DNA of 64,000 bases from Acidobacteriota bacterium (GCA_020853395.1 JADYYY010000004.1:80815-144814), one strand, 5' to 3'. Shown: positions 37,871 to 47,066, counted from the stretch's first letter. Numbers and translations: made by a program. The notes: generated from the sequence alone by a model not told the origin.

Positions 37871-39166
37871 ATGACCACGCTGCTGTCGTTCCTGTTCGTG
37901 CTGGGCGTGCTCGTCTTCGTGCACGAACTCGGGCACTTCCTCGTGGCCCGCTGGCACGGTGTGCGGGTGCTCGCCTTCTCGCTGGGCTTCGGTCCGAAGA
38001 TCGCCAAGGTGGTCCGCGGCGGCACCGAGTACTGCATCAGCCTCGTGCCGCTCGGCGGGTACGTGAAGCTCGCGGGCGAGAACGCCGAAGAGCACCAGGC
38101 GCCCGCGCCCGACGAGTTCATGGCGAAGAGCAAGTGGGTGCGCTTCCAGGTGTACGTCGCCGGGCCGATCATGAACATCGCGCTCGCGCTGATCCTCGGC
38201 ACGTTCGTGCTCAGCCAGGGCGCCGACGAGCCTCTGTACAAGAGCGCGCCGCCGGTCGTCGGCACGGTCGTCGCGGACAGCCCGGCCGCACGCGCCGGCC
38301 TCGAGGCCGGCGACCTCGTGGTGAGCATCGACGGCAAGCCGGCCTCGACCTGGGATGACGTGGAGCTGGCCGTGCTGCCCAGAGCAGGCCGCGAGCTCGC
38401 CATCGTCGCGCAACGCGGAGGCGAGCGGCTGCAGGTGACGCTCACGGCCGCGGCACGCGGCGAGTTCGAAGCCGGCGACATCGGCATTCGCCCGGTGCTC
38501 CGGCCGCAGATCACGCAGGTGAATCCGGACAGCCCGGCCGAGAAAGGCGGGCTGCGGCCCGGCGACGTGCTCGTCGCCCTGAACGGCGAGCCGGCCTTGC
38601 TCCGCGAGGCGACGATCGAGCGCATCCGCAGCAGCGCGAACACGCCGCTCGTGCTCACCGTCGAGCGCGAGGGAACGCGTCACGACGCGACGGTCGTGCC
38701 GCAGGGCGCGCCAGGCGCCGCGTTGATCGGCGTGTCGATCAGCGCCTTCGAGGTCAGGCGCATCGATCCGACGCTCGCGCAGGCCGTTCGCCTGAGCCTG
38801 GAGCAGAACTGGGAGCACACGCGGCTCATCGGCAGCACGCTGCGCGGGCTCTTCACGCGCGACACGCCAGTGCGCCAGCTCATGGGCCCGGTCGGCATCG
38901 CGCAACTGTCCGGGACCGCGGCCGAAGTGGGCTGGACGGCGCTCTTCGGCCTGATGGCGATGATCAGCTTGAACCTGGGCCTGCTGAACCTCATGCCCGT
39001 GCCGGTGCTCGACGGTGGCCACATCGCGATCCTGGCCGTCGAAGGGCTGGCGCGCCGCGACCTCAGCCCGCGCGTGAAGGAACGGATCCTGATGACCGGC
39101 GCGTCGCTGGTCGTGCTGCTGATGGTGACGGTGATCTACAACGACATCGCGCGGCTGTTCCGCTGA
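37871..39166 (+). CDS. rseP: RIP metalloprotease RseP (site-2 protease)
   Basis: Intramembrane zinc protease of 431 residues that cuts anti-sigma factors and remnant signal peptides. The zinc site HELGH is at residues 18-22 in helix 1, and the third ligand is in NLMPVPVLDGGH near residue 375. Two PDZ domains lie between (about 115-195, with SPAARAGLEAGD; and about 205-285, with SPAEKGGLRPGD). GPIMNIALAL precedes them. It follows dxr by 6 bases, the common bacterial arrangement. Confidence 0.95.
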   Translation: MTTLLSFLFVLGVLVFVHELGHFLVARWHGVRVLAFSLGFGPKIAKVVRGGTEYCISLVPLGGYVKLAGENAEEHQAPAPDEFMAKSKWVRFQVYVAGPIMNIALALILGTFVLSQGADEPLYKSAPPVVGTVVADSPAARAGLEAGDLVVSIDGKPASTWDDVELAVLPRAGRELAIVAQRGGERLQVTLTAAARGEFEAGDIGIRPVLRPQITQVNPDSPAEKGGLRPGDVLVALNGEPALLREATIERIRSSANTPLVLTVEREGTRHDATVVPQGAPGAALIGVSISAFEVRRIDPTLAQAVRLSLEQNWEHTRLIGSTLRGLFTRDTPVRQLMGPVGIAQLSGTAAEVGWTALFGLMAMISLNLGLLNLMPVPVLDGGHIAILAVEGLARRDLSPRVKERILMTGASLVVLLMVTVIYNDIARLFR

Positions 39167-39178
39167 CAGGCGCGCGAC

Positions 39179-39198
39179 GAGGTGACCGCGGTCACCTC
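39179..39198. terminator. 20-bp perfect palindrome between convergent rseP and glk
   Basis: GAGGTGACC and GGTCACCTC around GC form a perfect inverted repeat starting 13 bases after the rseP stop and covering the glk stop (39192-39194). It can fold from either strand and may be a bidirectional terminator, though it lacks a U tract and has almost no loop; an operator or processing site is also possible. Confidence 0.5.
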
Positions 39199-40199
39199 TC
39201 CAGCAGCGCCGCTGCCTTGACGGACGCGCCGATCAACCCGGCGCCCGCATTCAGCACCACTTTCACGGGCACGTCCTGCAGTAGCGGCGTCATCGGCCCC
39301 TTCGCGAGAAACGCCTCCATGAACGAACCGGCCTCCAACGCGGGCAGAATCTTCGGCGCGATGCCGCCGCCGATGTAGATGCCGCCAATGGCCAGCGCGC
39401 GCAGCGCGACATTGCCGGTCTCCGCGCCATAGGCAGATACGAACATCCCGAGCGCTTCCTCGCACCAGTGACACGTCCGCTCCAACGCCGCGGCCGTGAC
39501 GTCGGCGGCGCGGTCGCGCTCCTCGCCCTGAGCCCTCGCGCCGAGGTCGGCGGCGACGACCGGGCAAGCGGATTTCGCTCGATCGGACGCATGGGTGAAC
39601 TGGAACAGGTTCACGATGCCGGGTCCCGAGAGCACGGCCTCGACCTCGGCACGCCCGTATTCCCGCGTCAAGTGCTCGACCAGCTCGAGCTCGCGCCGGG
39701 TCCGCGCGGCGAAGTCGGCGTGGCCCGATTCGGAAGCCGACGGCACCAGCCGGCCGTTCACGCGCGGGATGTGCGACGCGTTCAGCCCCGTGCCGGCGGC
39801 AATGAGCGCGCAATTGCCCGCGGCGGCTGGCCGCCCGGCCTGGAGCACGCACAGCTCGTCGGCTTCGAGCACCGACACCGAGTACGCCATCGACTCCAGA
39901 TCGTTCAGGAGCGCCGCCGGACAGCCGCCGAGCGCCCGCGAGATCTCGTCGAGATCCGCGGTCCAGTCGACGTTGGTCAACGTCGCACGCAGACCCTCGA
40001 CCGGCCCGGCGACACCCGCGGCGATCGCCTGCACCGCCGGACGATCGACGTCCGCGAGGAACGCGTGGACGATTTCCGAGAGCGTCGAGTAATCCTGAGT
40101 GGCATACACTCGTGTGGCGAGAGCGACAGGCCGCACGCCGCCTGGACGAAACAGGCCGACGAGCGTCTTCGTTCCGCCGACATCCGCGGCGAGCAGCAT
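39192..40199 (-). CDS. glk: Glucokinase
   Basis: Glk, 335 residues, phosphorylates glucose with ATP in the cytosol. It belongs to the E. coli-type glucokinase family: ATP-binding LLAADVGGTKTLVGLF (2-17), AAGVAGPVEG, VLNDLESMAYS with the catalytic Asp, IAAGTGLNAS, PSASESGHADFA, LSGPGIVNLF and the closing VVLNAGAGLIGA. The start is ATG 40199; TATGAT (40209-40214) lies 9 bases upstream, so the gene may be leaderless. It is divergent from the dehydrogenase at 40237, leaving a gap of only 37 bases. Confidence 0.94.
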   Translation of the reverse strand: MLLAADVGGTKTLVGLFRPGGVRPVALATRVYATQDYSTLSEIVHAFLADVDRPAVQAIAAGVAGPVEGLRATLTNVDWTADLDEISRALGGCPAALLNDLESMAYSVSVLEADELCVLQAGRPAAAGNCALIAAGTGLNASHIPRVNGRLVPSASESGHADFAARTRRELELVEHLTREYGRAEVEAVLSGPGIVNLFQFTHASDRAKSACPVVAADLGARAQGEERDRAADVTAAALERTCHWCEEALGMFVSAYGAETGNVALRALAIGGIYIGGGIAPKILPALEAGSFMEAFLAKGPMTPLLQDVPVKVVLNAGAGLIGASVKAAALLER

Positions 40200-40208
40200 G
40201 GCCCCGGA

Positions 40209-40214
40209 TCATAC
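40209..40214 (-). promoter_or_regulatory. -10 box directly upstream of glk
   Basis: TATGAT on the minus strand, 9 bases before the glk ATG, with no ribosome site between. Confidence 0.5.
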
Positions 40215-40236
40215 TTGGCGCTGCGGAGCGAGGGAA

Positions 40237-41181
40237 ATGGCGGACACGGCGATGGAACAGGGACAGGCGGCGATCGCGAACGTGGGCTTCATCGGCCTCG
40301 GCATCATGGGCGGGCCGATGGCGCGCAACCTGATCAAAGCCGGCTTCTCGCTCGTCGTGCACAGCCGGACGCGAGCATCGGCCGAAGCGCTGGCGCCGCT
40401 GGGTGCCACGCTGGCCGGCAGCCCCGCCGAAGTGGCGCGCCGCGCCGACATGGTCGTGACGATGGTGCCGGACTCGCCGGACGTCGAGCTCGTCGCCGAC
40501 GGCCCCGACGGCATCTTCACCGGCGCGAGGCCAGGGCTCATCGTCGCGGACATGTCCACCATCTCGCCGGCGGTCACGAGAGACCTGGCAGGGCGGGCGG
40601 CGGCGGCCGGCTGCCACTGGCTCGACGCGCCCGTCTCTGGCGGCGAGCTCGGCGCCATCAACGGCACCCTGACGATCATGATCGGCGGCGAGTCTTCCGC
40701 GGTCGAGCGCGCGCGGCCGGTGTTCCGCGCGATGGGGTCGCGCGTCACCCACATTGGGCCGTCGGGCCACGGGCAGACCGCCAAGCTGTGCAATCAGATC
40801 CTCGCCGCGGTGAACCTGCTCGCCGCGTGCGAAGCGCTCGTCCTCGGCGCGAAGGCCGGCCTCGATCTGGAGAAGCTGCACGAGGCGCTCACGGGCGGCG
40901 CGGCGAACAGTTGGGCGTTCCAGCATCTCGGCGCGAAGATTCTGGCCCGCGACTTCGCGCCGGCCTTCAAGGTCCGGCTGCAGCAGAAGGATCTGCGGCT
41001 CGTCAGCGAGACCGCGCGCGAGCTGAACGTGCCGACGTTCGCCGCCGAGCTGGTCCAGCAGCTCCTCCGCGCGCTCGAGGTGCGCGGCGAGAGCGAGCAG
41101 GGCACGCAGTCGCTCGTGACGCTGCTCGAGCAGCTCGCCGGAACCAGCGTGGCCGCCGGCCGACGGAGCGCGGACGCTTGA
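40237..41181 (+). CDS. Beta-hydroxyacid dehydrogenase (HIBADH/GlxR type)
   Basis: NAD(P)-dependent oxidoreductase of 314 residues in the 3-hydroxyisobutyrate dehydrogenase / tartronate semialdehyde reductase family. The Rossmann loop GFIGLGIMGGPMARNL (about 17-32), the substrate loop DAPVSGG (about 133-139), and the catalytic Lys in GHGQTAKLCNQI (about 185) are present. Substrates of the family include 3-hydroxyisobutyrate, tartronate semialdehyde and succinic semialdehyde; sequence alone does not decide. ATG 40237 has GGAGCGAGGG just before it. Its stop overlaps the next gene's possible TTG start. Confidence 0.87.
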   Translation: MADTAMEQGQAAIANVGFIGLGIMGGPMARNLIKAGFSLVVHSRTRASAEALAPLGATLAGSPAEVARRADMVVTMVPDSPDVELVADGPDGIFTGARPGLIVADMSTISPAVTRDLAGRAAAAGCHWLDAPVSGGELGAINGTLTIMIGGESSAVERARPVFRAMGSRVTHIGPSGHGQTAKLCNQILAAVNLLAACEALVLGAKAGLDLEKLHEALTGGAANSWAFQHLGAKILARDFAPAFKVRLQQKDLRLVSETARELNVPTFAAELVQQLLRALEVRGESEQGTQSLVTLLEQLAGTSVAAGRRSADA

Positions 41182-42278
41182 CATCCCAGGCGCGCCGATT
41201 CATCGTGGCCACCGGCGCCGGTTCGATGCGATCGACGGATCGTCCTTTCAGCGGCTGGCACGTCGTGGTGCTCGGGCGCCTGCGCCTGCTCTCCCGGCGC
41301 GACGTCCGGGCCATCGTGGAACGGCTCGGCGGCACGTTCGCCTCGGCGGTGACGCCGCGTACGAGCGTCGTCGTGCGTGCCGGCGACGAGGTCGACGTGC
41401 CGGCCCATGTCCCGCGGGTGCTGACCGAGGACGAGTTCTGCCTCGAGGCGGGGCTGCCCGACGTCGAGACGCTTCGCGGGCAGTACCACTCGGTCCGCGA
41501 GCTGCGCAGCCGGCATCCGTCGCTGACCGACGATCACCTTCGCTACCTCGAGCGTTGGGGGCTGATCCGGCCGGTGGCCGGCCGGTACGCGTTCTCGGAT
41601 CTGACGGTGATACGGCAGGCCGCGGCCGAGATCGCGCGCGGCACGCCGCTGCAAGCATGGCTGCGCGCGATCGCGGCCGAGCGCGAGGGCCAGCTCGTCC
41701 TCGACTTCCAGCCCGACGCGGATCGGACGCCGGCGCGCGTCGTGAAGCTGCCGACGCCCGCGCCGCCGCCGATGTCGCGGCTGCCCCAGGGACGGCTGGA
41801 ACAGATCGCGGCGGCGAACCAGGCGTTGGCCGCGAAGTACTTCCTCGAAGGGGCGGAGCTCGACGACGGCGATCACCGGGATCTCGACGCCGCGGCAGCG
41901 GCGTATCGCCGCGCGGCGATCTTCCAACCGCAGCTCGTGCCGGCCATCGTCAACCTGGCCAACATTCACTACGAGCGGGACCAGATCGTCGAGGCGGAGG
42001 CGCTGTACGAGAAAGCTGTCCGCCTCGATCCCGAGTGCTTCGAGGCGCACTTCAACCTCGCGAACATCCATCACGATCTCGGGCGGTACGCGGAGGCGAT
42101 CGCCGCCTATCGCGAGGCGCTCGCGATCAACCCGCACTACCCGGAAGCCCACTTCTATCTGGCGGTCACGCTCGAGAAGACGGGCCGGTCTGCGGAGGCG
42201 AAGCCTCACTGGCGGGAGTATCGCGTGCTGGCACCCGAAGGCGAGTTCGTCGAGCTGGCGCGGGAGTTCTCGGAATAG
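41178..42278 (+). CDS. BRCT-like / MerR-like HTH / TPR fusion protein
   Basis: Protein of up to 366 residues with three recognisable parts. An N-terminal segment (about 22-75, WHVVVLGRLRLLSRRDVRAIVERLGG) reads like a BRCT domain. A middle part (about 120-165) has a MerR-like helix-turn-helix: YLERWGLIRPVAGRYAFSDLTVIRQAAAEI. A C-terminal half has three TPR repeats (about 240-350), such as VNLANIHYERDQIVEAEALYEKAVRLDP. The start is uncertain: TTG 41178 overlaps the upstream stop (TTGA) with GGAG 9 bases before; ATG 41226 gives 350 residues. It could couple DNA binding to protein scaffolding; no function is known to me. Confidence 0.75.
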   Translation: MTSQARRFIVATGAGSMRSTDRPFSGWHVVVLGRLRLLSRRDVRAIVERLGGTFASAVTPRTSVVVRAGDEVDVPAHVPRVLTEDEFCLEAGLPDVETLRGQYHSVRELRSRHPSLTDDHLRYLERWGLIRPVAGRYAFSDLTVIRQAAAEIARGTPLQAWLRAIAAEREGQLVLDFQPDADRTPARVVKLPTPAPPPMSRLPQGRLEQIAAANQALAAKYFLEGAELDDGDHRDLDAAAAAYRRAAIFQPQLVPAIVNLANIHYERDQIVEAEALYEKAVRLDPECFEAHFNLANIHHDLGRYAEAIAAYREALAINPHYPEAHFYLAVTLEKTGRSAEAKPHWREYRVLAPEGEFVELAREFSE

Positions 42279-42282
42279 CGCG

Positions 42283-44385
42283 TCAGTACCGCTCGAGCAT
42301 CATCGCGTAGAAGAAGAGGACGGTCCGCCGGGCGTCGCGCACGAAGTTCACGCCGACCGACACCGGGTTCAAGCGCCAGAACTGCAGGCGGGTACCGGCG
42401 TGCCAGGTCTGCTGCCAGTATTCCCTGAGGTGGTCGCGGCCGGCCTCGAGGTGCCGGAGCGAGAACACGTTGAGCTTCGCGACGCGGCGCCGCCAGCTCG
42501 AAGCGGGCGCGGGCAGCGCCGGCACGTGCGCGTTGACGGCCTCCCCGAACGTCGTCGCCCAGGCCCCGACGGCTTCCCGTACGGCGTCGAGCCGATCCGC
42601 CATCGTTTCCCCGACGTGTTGCACGGTGCTGCCCACCGACGAGCGGATCGCGCCCACGCGGGCATCCATCGCGCCGTGGATCCGTCCCCAGTTGAGCTTG
42701 ACCTCGGCGGTGGAGCGCCGCGCGACGTTCCGCAGATCGCCGAGGAACGCGTACTGGTCGCTGCGGATGCGCGTCTTCAGCCACAGCTCCTCCATCTCGA
42801 GGAAGATCTTGGCGTACTCGCGCAGGATGTAGGCGTGCTCGCGCACGCGCCGCCGCAGAAACGTCAGGCGGCTCTCGATCGGGAATCCCGGCCGCCGCGA
42901 TCGCCGATCCTTCAGCCGGAAGAAGCCGGTGATCATCGGGTGCGCGCCTTCGGCCATCGCGGCGCGATACCAGATGAAGTTCTTCAGCACGGCCCAGTAC
43001 GTGTGCGGGTTCTGGCGCAGGAGCGATCGGCGCATGTGATCGAACGAGTAGAACTCCCGCCACGCGTCGCGGAACGCGCGATACCACTCCTCGGCGCTCA
43101 TGTGCTGGTGGGGCGTCGTCGCGTGGAACGAATCGAAGTTGTTGTAGTCGGCGTCCATCGGCACGCCCGCCTTGACGGCCACCTGGTGGTCGCGCGAGCC
43201 CGGCAGCGGCGTGAGCATGAAGAACGACGCCTGATCGACGAGCAGCGTGTCGCGCAGGGTGCGGACGTCCTCCATGACGCGCTCGTACGTGTCGTTCGGG
43301 AACCCGATGATGTAGCCGACGTGACAGACGACGCCGACCGCGTGCCACCGGGCGATCATGTCGCGGTACTCGCGCGACTTGTTCTGCGGCTTGCCGCCGG
43401 CCTTCAGGTTGTCGTCGCGGATCGCCTCCATGCCGATGAAGACCTGGACGCAGCCGGCGCGCGCCGCCTTCTCGATGAACCCCGTCACGCGCGGCGCCTG
43501 CGTGTCGACCTGCATCATGAAGTCGACGTGAATGCCCTCCGACTCGCGCATCGCGATGAGCCCGTCGAAGATCGCCTCCCAGTACGGGTTGCGCGTGAAG
43601 TTGTCGTCGGTGAAGAAGTAGTGGTGGATGCCGCGGCGCCCTTTCAGGCGGTAGTTCTGCCGGATCTGCTCGAGGATCGGACCGGCGCCCCTGGCGCGCA
43701 TCGTACGCCCCTGCACGTTGATGATCGTGCAGAACGAGCAGTTGAAGACGCACCCGCGGCCGGCGTCGATCGTGCCGCTCTCCTTGAGCATGAACTTCTT
43801 CTGCGTCTTGAACGACGCGCGCGGCAGCGGTGCGTTCAGCAGCTCCGGGCGGTTGTCCAGGAAGTCGTAGACCGGCCGCCGCCGGCCCGCGACGACGTCC
43901 TGGAGCACCTCGCCCCAGTGGTTCTCGACCTCACCGAGCACGAGGGTGACGCCAGCGTCGATCATCTCCTGACACTCGGGCGGCATCGCGGCGGACATCG
44001 CGATCGCGCCGCTCACGTGGAACCCGCCGATCATCACCTCGCAGCCGTCGGCGAGGAACTGCCGGGCCAGGTCCTGCGCGCGCGGGTACTGGTTCGTCTG
44101 CACGCCGACGAGGCCGACCAGGATCTTGACTCCCTGGCGCCGGTGCTTCCGGGCGAGCCGCCGCGGATCGACCTTCGAGACGATCTCGTCGATCACGTCC
44201 ACCGTCACGTCGACGTCCCCGAGGGCGCCCTGCCGGATCGCGTCCTCCGTCAGGCTGTTCAGGCAGCTCAGCGTGTTGCTGGGCAGCGTGCCCCGGAGAT
44301 GCCGGATGACGTAGCCCTCGTCGTCGTACTTCGAGGGGCGGATGAGGATGATCACGAGCCGCTGGGCCGATGCGGCAACGGGCAT
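42283..44385 (-). CDS. B12-binding radical SAM protein with long C-terminal extension
   Basis: Radical SAM enzyme of 700 residues. The N-terminal part (about 10-190) is a cobalamin-binding-type domain with VIILIRPSKYDDEGYVIRHL and GGFHVSG but no DxHxxG motif, so B12 binding is unsure. The radical SAM core has the [4Fe-4S] ligands Cys212, Cys216 and Cys219 (GCVFNCSFC), FTDDNFTRN and GYIIGFPNDTYE. About 200 C-terminal residues (500-700) are helical, basic and amphipathic. ATG 44385 has GGAGG 5 bases upstream; the TTG at 44475 and ATG at 44448 are less likely. It lies 109 bases behind the ACIII-like operon on the same strand. Its substrate is unknown. Confidence 0.85.
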   Translation of the reverse strand: MPVAASAQRLVIILIRPSKYDDEGYVIRHLRGTLPSNTLSCLNSLTEDAIRQGALGDVDVTVDVIDEIVSKVDPRRLARKHRRQGVKILVGLVGVQTNQYPRAQDLARQFLADGCEVMIGGFHVSGAIAMSAAMPPECQEMIDAGVTLVLGEVENHWGEVLQDVVAGRRRPVYDFLDNRPELLNAPLPRASFKTQKKFMLKESGTIDAGRGCVFNCSFCTIINVQGRTMRARGAGPILEQIRQNYRLKGRRGIHHYFFTDDNFTRNPYWEAIFDGLIAMRESEGIHVDFMMQVDTQAPRVTGFIEKAARAGCVQVFIGMEAIRDDNLKAGGKPQNKSREYRDMIARWHAVGVVCHVGYIIGFPNDTYERVMEDVRTLRDTLLVDQASFFMLTPLPGSRDHQVAVKAGVPMDADYNNFDSFHATTPHQHMSAEEWYRAFRDAWREFYSFDHMRRSLLRQNPHTYWAVLKNFIWYRAAMAEGAHPMITGFFRLKDRRSRRPGFPIESRLTFLRRRVREHAYILREYAKIFLEMEELWLKTRIRSDQYAFLGDLRNVARRSTAEVKLNWGRIHGAMDARVGAIRSSVGSTVQHVGETMADRLDAVREAVGAWATTFGEAVNAHVPALPAPASSWRRRVAKLNVFSLRHLEAGRDHLREYWQQTWHAGTRLQFWRLNPVSVGVNFVRDARRTVLFFYAMMLERY

Positions 44386-44494
44386 GGCGCCTCCATCTGG
44401 CGCGGGACACGGGCACGCGACGCCCGGGCCCACGAGACCAGCGTCCATGATCAGGCGGCGCTGCGAGGAATTCAAGTCCGCGGACGCGCGCGGA

Positions 44495-45001
44495 CTATAC
44501 GCGTTTGACGATGGCGCCGGCGGGCGCCGCGAGGATGCGCGTGAGATCCTCCACCGTGCGCTCCACCGGGTCCTCGACGCCCACCAGGATCTGCCCGTTC
44601 GTGACCTCGGTGTCGTAGAGCAGCCGCTTCGATCGGGCGGGCAGGCTGGCCGAGACCAGCAGGGAGATGACGGTGGCGAGGATCGAGCCGAGCATCGTGC
44701 ACTCGAAGATGATGACCATGTTGGGCCACCACGGCGTGATCGGCATGCCGCCGGTGACGACCGGCCACAGCAACTGCCCGGTGCGGGTCAGCCAGGTTCC
44801 AAGGCTGAACCCGATCAGGGCGCCGAGGCAGGCGATGTACCACATCCTCGTGCGCCGATCGGCCTGGAAGAACTCGAAGTCCTCCATCGGGTACGGCGTG
44901 ATGATCGTGATCTGATCCAGGCTCAGGCCCGACGCGCGCAGGCCGTTGACGGCCTGCTGTGCGGCGTTGCCATCGCGGTAGAGCGCGTAGACGGCGTTCA
45001 C
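44495..45001 (-). CDS. actD: ActD-like DUF3341 membrane subunit
   Basis: Membrane protein of 168 residues in the DUF3341 family, the ActD subunit of alternative complex III. It has an N-terminal alpha/beta part (AVYALYRDGNAAQQAVNGL), then TPYPMEDFEFF, two membrane helices (about 55-75 and 93-115), and a C-terminal soluble tail with ILVGVEDP. It starts with GTG 45001, overlapping the NrfD stop by 4 bases (44998-45001). DUF3341 proteins occur almost only with ACIII-type complexes, which is the main reason to call the operon ACIII-like. Confidence 0.88.
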   Translation of the reverse strand: MNAVYALYRDGNAAQQAVNGLRASGLSLDQITIITPYPMEDFEFFQADRRTRMWYIACLGALIGFSLGTWLTRTGQLLWPVVTGGMPITPWWPNMVIIFECTMLGSILATVISLLVSASLPARSKRLLYDTEVTNGQILVGVEDPVERTVEDLTRILAAPAGAIVKRV

Positions 45002-46368
45002 AGGTGCAGCTCCCCGAGCGGATGCGTCTTCGTGGCGGGCGGCAGCAGCCGCGGCGACGGGTGCTCGCCTCCCTTCAGCTCCCAGATCGAGATGATCGGG
45101 ACGAACTTCGCGAACAGCACGTAGAGCATGATCATCGCGGCGAACGTCGCCGTCATGACGATCAGCTCGACCGGCTGCGGCAGGTACGTCTGGCCGTAGG
45201 CGTACGGCAGGTACTTGTTCTTGAGCGACGGCACGACGATCAGGAACCGCTCCAGCCACATGCCGATCACGACGCCGAACGAGACGATGACGCAGCCGGT
45301 GATCGTCCGCAGCTTCCGGATCGAGAGCACGATGACCGGCAACACGAAGTTGACGATGACCATCGTCCAGTAGAGCGGCGAGAAGGAGCCGTGCTGGTTC
45401 GTGTTGAACACCACCATGTCGGCCGGCTCGTTGCCGTACCAGGTGACGAGACGCTCGTTGAAGACGAAGTACCCCCAGAGCAGGCTCATGACGAGCAGCA
45501 GCTTGCCGAGGTTCTCGAAGTGCACGGGCTGCAGGTACTCCTGGAGCCCGAGCACCCGGCGGAGCGTCGCCATCGCGATGATCAAGCCGGCGATGCCGCT
45601 GAAGATCGCGCCCGCCACGAAGTAGGGGCCGAAGATCGTCGTGTGCCACATGGGCACGGGCGCCATCGAGAAGTCGAACGACACGATGGTGTGGACCGAC
45701 ACGGCCACCGGCACGATGGCGATCGCCATGATCTGCATCGCCGATTCGAGCCGGTACCACTGCTTGGGCGTGCCGCGCCAACCGAGCGCCAGCAGGCCGT
45801 AGATCCGGTGCTTCAGGCCGGTGGACTTGTCCCGGATGATCGCGAGATCCGGGATCATCGGCAGGAACAGGAACAGCAGGCTGCCGGTCAGGTAGGTGTT
45901 GATGGCGAAGAAGTCCCACATGAGCGGCGACCGGAAGTTGGGCCAGAGCAGCCGCTCGTTCGGGTACGGCGCCAGCCAGTAGAAGAGCCACGGCCGCCCG
46001 AGGTGGATGATCGGGAACATCGCACCGATCATCAGCGCGAAGGCGGTGATGACTTCCGCGCACCGCGTGACCGGACGCCGCCAGCCCGCGTTCACCAGCC
46101 GGAGGATCGCCGAGATCAGCGTCCCGGCGTGGCTGATGCCGATCCAGAACACGAAGTTCGTGATGTAGAAGCCCCAGAACACCGGCCAGCGCAGCCCGGT
46201 GATCCCGAAGCCGAAGTAGAGCTGGGAGCTGAAGGCGATCGCAGCGGCGACGACGACGCTGAGGAGGAGCGAGACGAGCAGGTAGAACCGCCAGGTCGTC
46301 CGCACCGTGGGGCGCAGCAGATCCTCGACGAGCTTGTCTTCGACAACGGCAGCAGGAGCGTGGGTCAT
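44998..46368 (-). CDS. actC: NrfD/ActC-type quinone-reactive membrane subunit
   Basis: Membrane protein of 456 residues with ten predicted helices, in the NrfD/PsrC/ActC family that binds quinol and may couple electron flow to proton movement. Typical features are FWIGISHAGTLISAILRL (about 85-102), FPIIHLGRP, SVHTIVSFDFSMAPVPMWHTTIFGPYFVAGAI, and WLERFLIVVPSL. ATG 46368 overlaps the FeS subunit stop by 4 bases. Among CISM complexes the sequence and its DUF3341 neighbour point to ActC rather than PsrC. There is no ActF-like second NrfD in the window. Confidence 0.92.
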   Translation of the reverse strand: MTHAPAAVVEDKLVEDLLRPTVRTTWRFYLLVSLLLSVVVAAAIAFSSQLYFGFGITGLRWPVFWGFYITNFVFWIGISHAGTLISAILRLVNAGWRRPVTRCAEVITAFALMIGAMFPIIHLGRPWLFYWLAPYPNERLLWPNFRSPLMWDFFAINTYLTGSLLFLFLPMIPDLAIIRDKSTGLKHRIYGLLALGWRGTPKQWYRLESAMQIMAIAIVPVAVSVHTIVSFDFSMAPVPMWHTTIFGPYFVAGAIFSGIAGLIIAMATLRRVLGLQEYLQPVHFENLGKLLLVMSLLWGYFVFNERLVTWYGNEPADMVVFNTNQHGSFSPLYWTMVIVNFVLPVIVLSIRKLRTITGCVIVSFGVVIGMWLERFLIVVPSLKNKYLPYAYGQTYLPQPVELIVMTATFAAMIMLYVLFAKFVPIISIWELKGGEHPSPRLLPPATKTHPLGELHL

Positions 46369-47054
46369 GACTGTGTCTGGCGCGAGAGATACGTGACGGA
46401 CGGCCGCGTGCCCAGGTCCTCGAGCAGCTTGGCGCCGCGCGGCAGCTCGGCGAGGCGGGAGACCTCGCTCTCGGGATCGTCGAGGTCGCCGAAGACGAGC
46501 GCGCGGGGCGCGCAGGCCTGCACGCACGCGGGCTGAATCTCGCCGTCGTGCACGGGCCGGCCCTCCGCGCGCGCGCGGCTCTGCGTCGCGCGGATGCGCT
46601 GCACGCAGAACGTGCACTTCTCCATCACGCCGACTTCGCGGAGCGAAACGTCCGGGTTGAGCTGCAGTTGCAGCGGCTTGTCCCAGCTCGGGTTGTAGAA
46701 GTCGAAGAACCGCACGCTGTACGGACAGGCGTTCGCGCAGTAGCGCGTGCCGATGCAGCGGTTGTAGACCTGCGCGTTCAGGCCGTCGGCCGTCCGATGG
46801 CTCGCGTAGGTCGGACACACCGGCTCGCACGGCGCCGCCTCGCATTGCTGGCACATCACCGGACGGAACTTCAGCTTCACGTCAGGGAAGTCCCCCTCCC
46901 AGTAGCGTTCCACGCGGATCCAGTGCTTGGCACGGCCGCGCGCCGCCTGATCCAGCCCCGCCGGTCCGATGTTGTTCTCCGCGTGGCACGCCGTGACGCA
47001 CCCGCTGCATCCCGTGCAGCGGTCGAGATCGACGACCATTCCCCATCGCGCCAT
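46365..47054 (-). CDS. Ferredoxin-like subunit with four [4Fe-4S] motifs (ActB C-terminal half/QrcC-like)
   Basis: Iron-sulfur subunit of 229 residues that passes electrons between the NrfD protein and the MopB or cytochrome subunits. Cysteine motifs are CTGCSGCVTACH (13-24), CQQCEAAPCEPVCP (about 69-82), CIGTRYCANACP (about 100-111) and CTFCVQRI with CVQACAP. In canonical alternative complex III this module is fused to the molybdopterin-like module as one ActB; here it is a separate gene 12 bases after it, as in QrcB/QrcC and PsrA/PsrB. No signal peptide is seen; export would have to be as a complex with the Tat-bearing MopB subunit. Confidence 0.9.
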   Translation of the reverse strand: MARWGMVVDLDRCTGCSGCVTACHAENNIGPAGLDQAARGRAKHWIRVERYWEGDFPDVKLKFRPVMCQQCEAAPCEPVCPTYASHRTADGLNAQVYNRCIGTRYCANACPYSVRFFDFYNPSWDKPLQLQLNPDVSLREVGVMEKCTFCVQRIRATQSRARAEGRPVHDGEIQPACVQACAPRALVFGDLDDPESEVSRLAELPRGAKLLEDLGTRPSVTYLSRQTQS

Positions 47055-47066
47055 GAGCTGTCCTTC

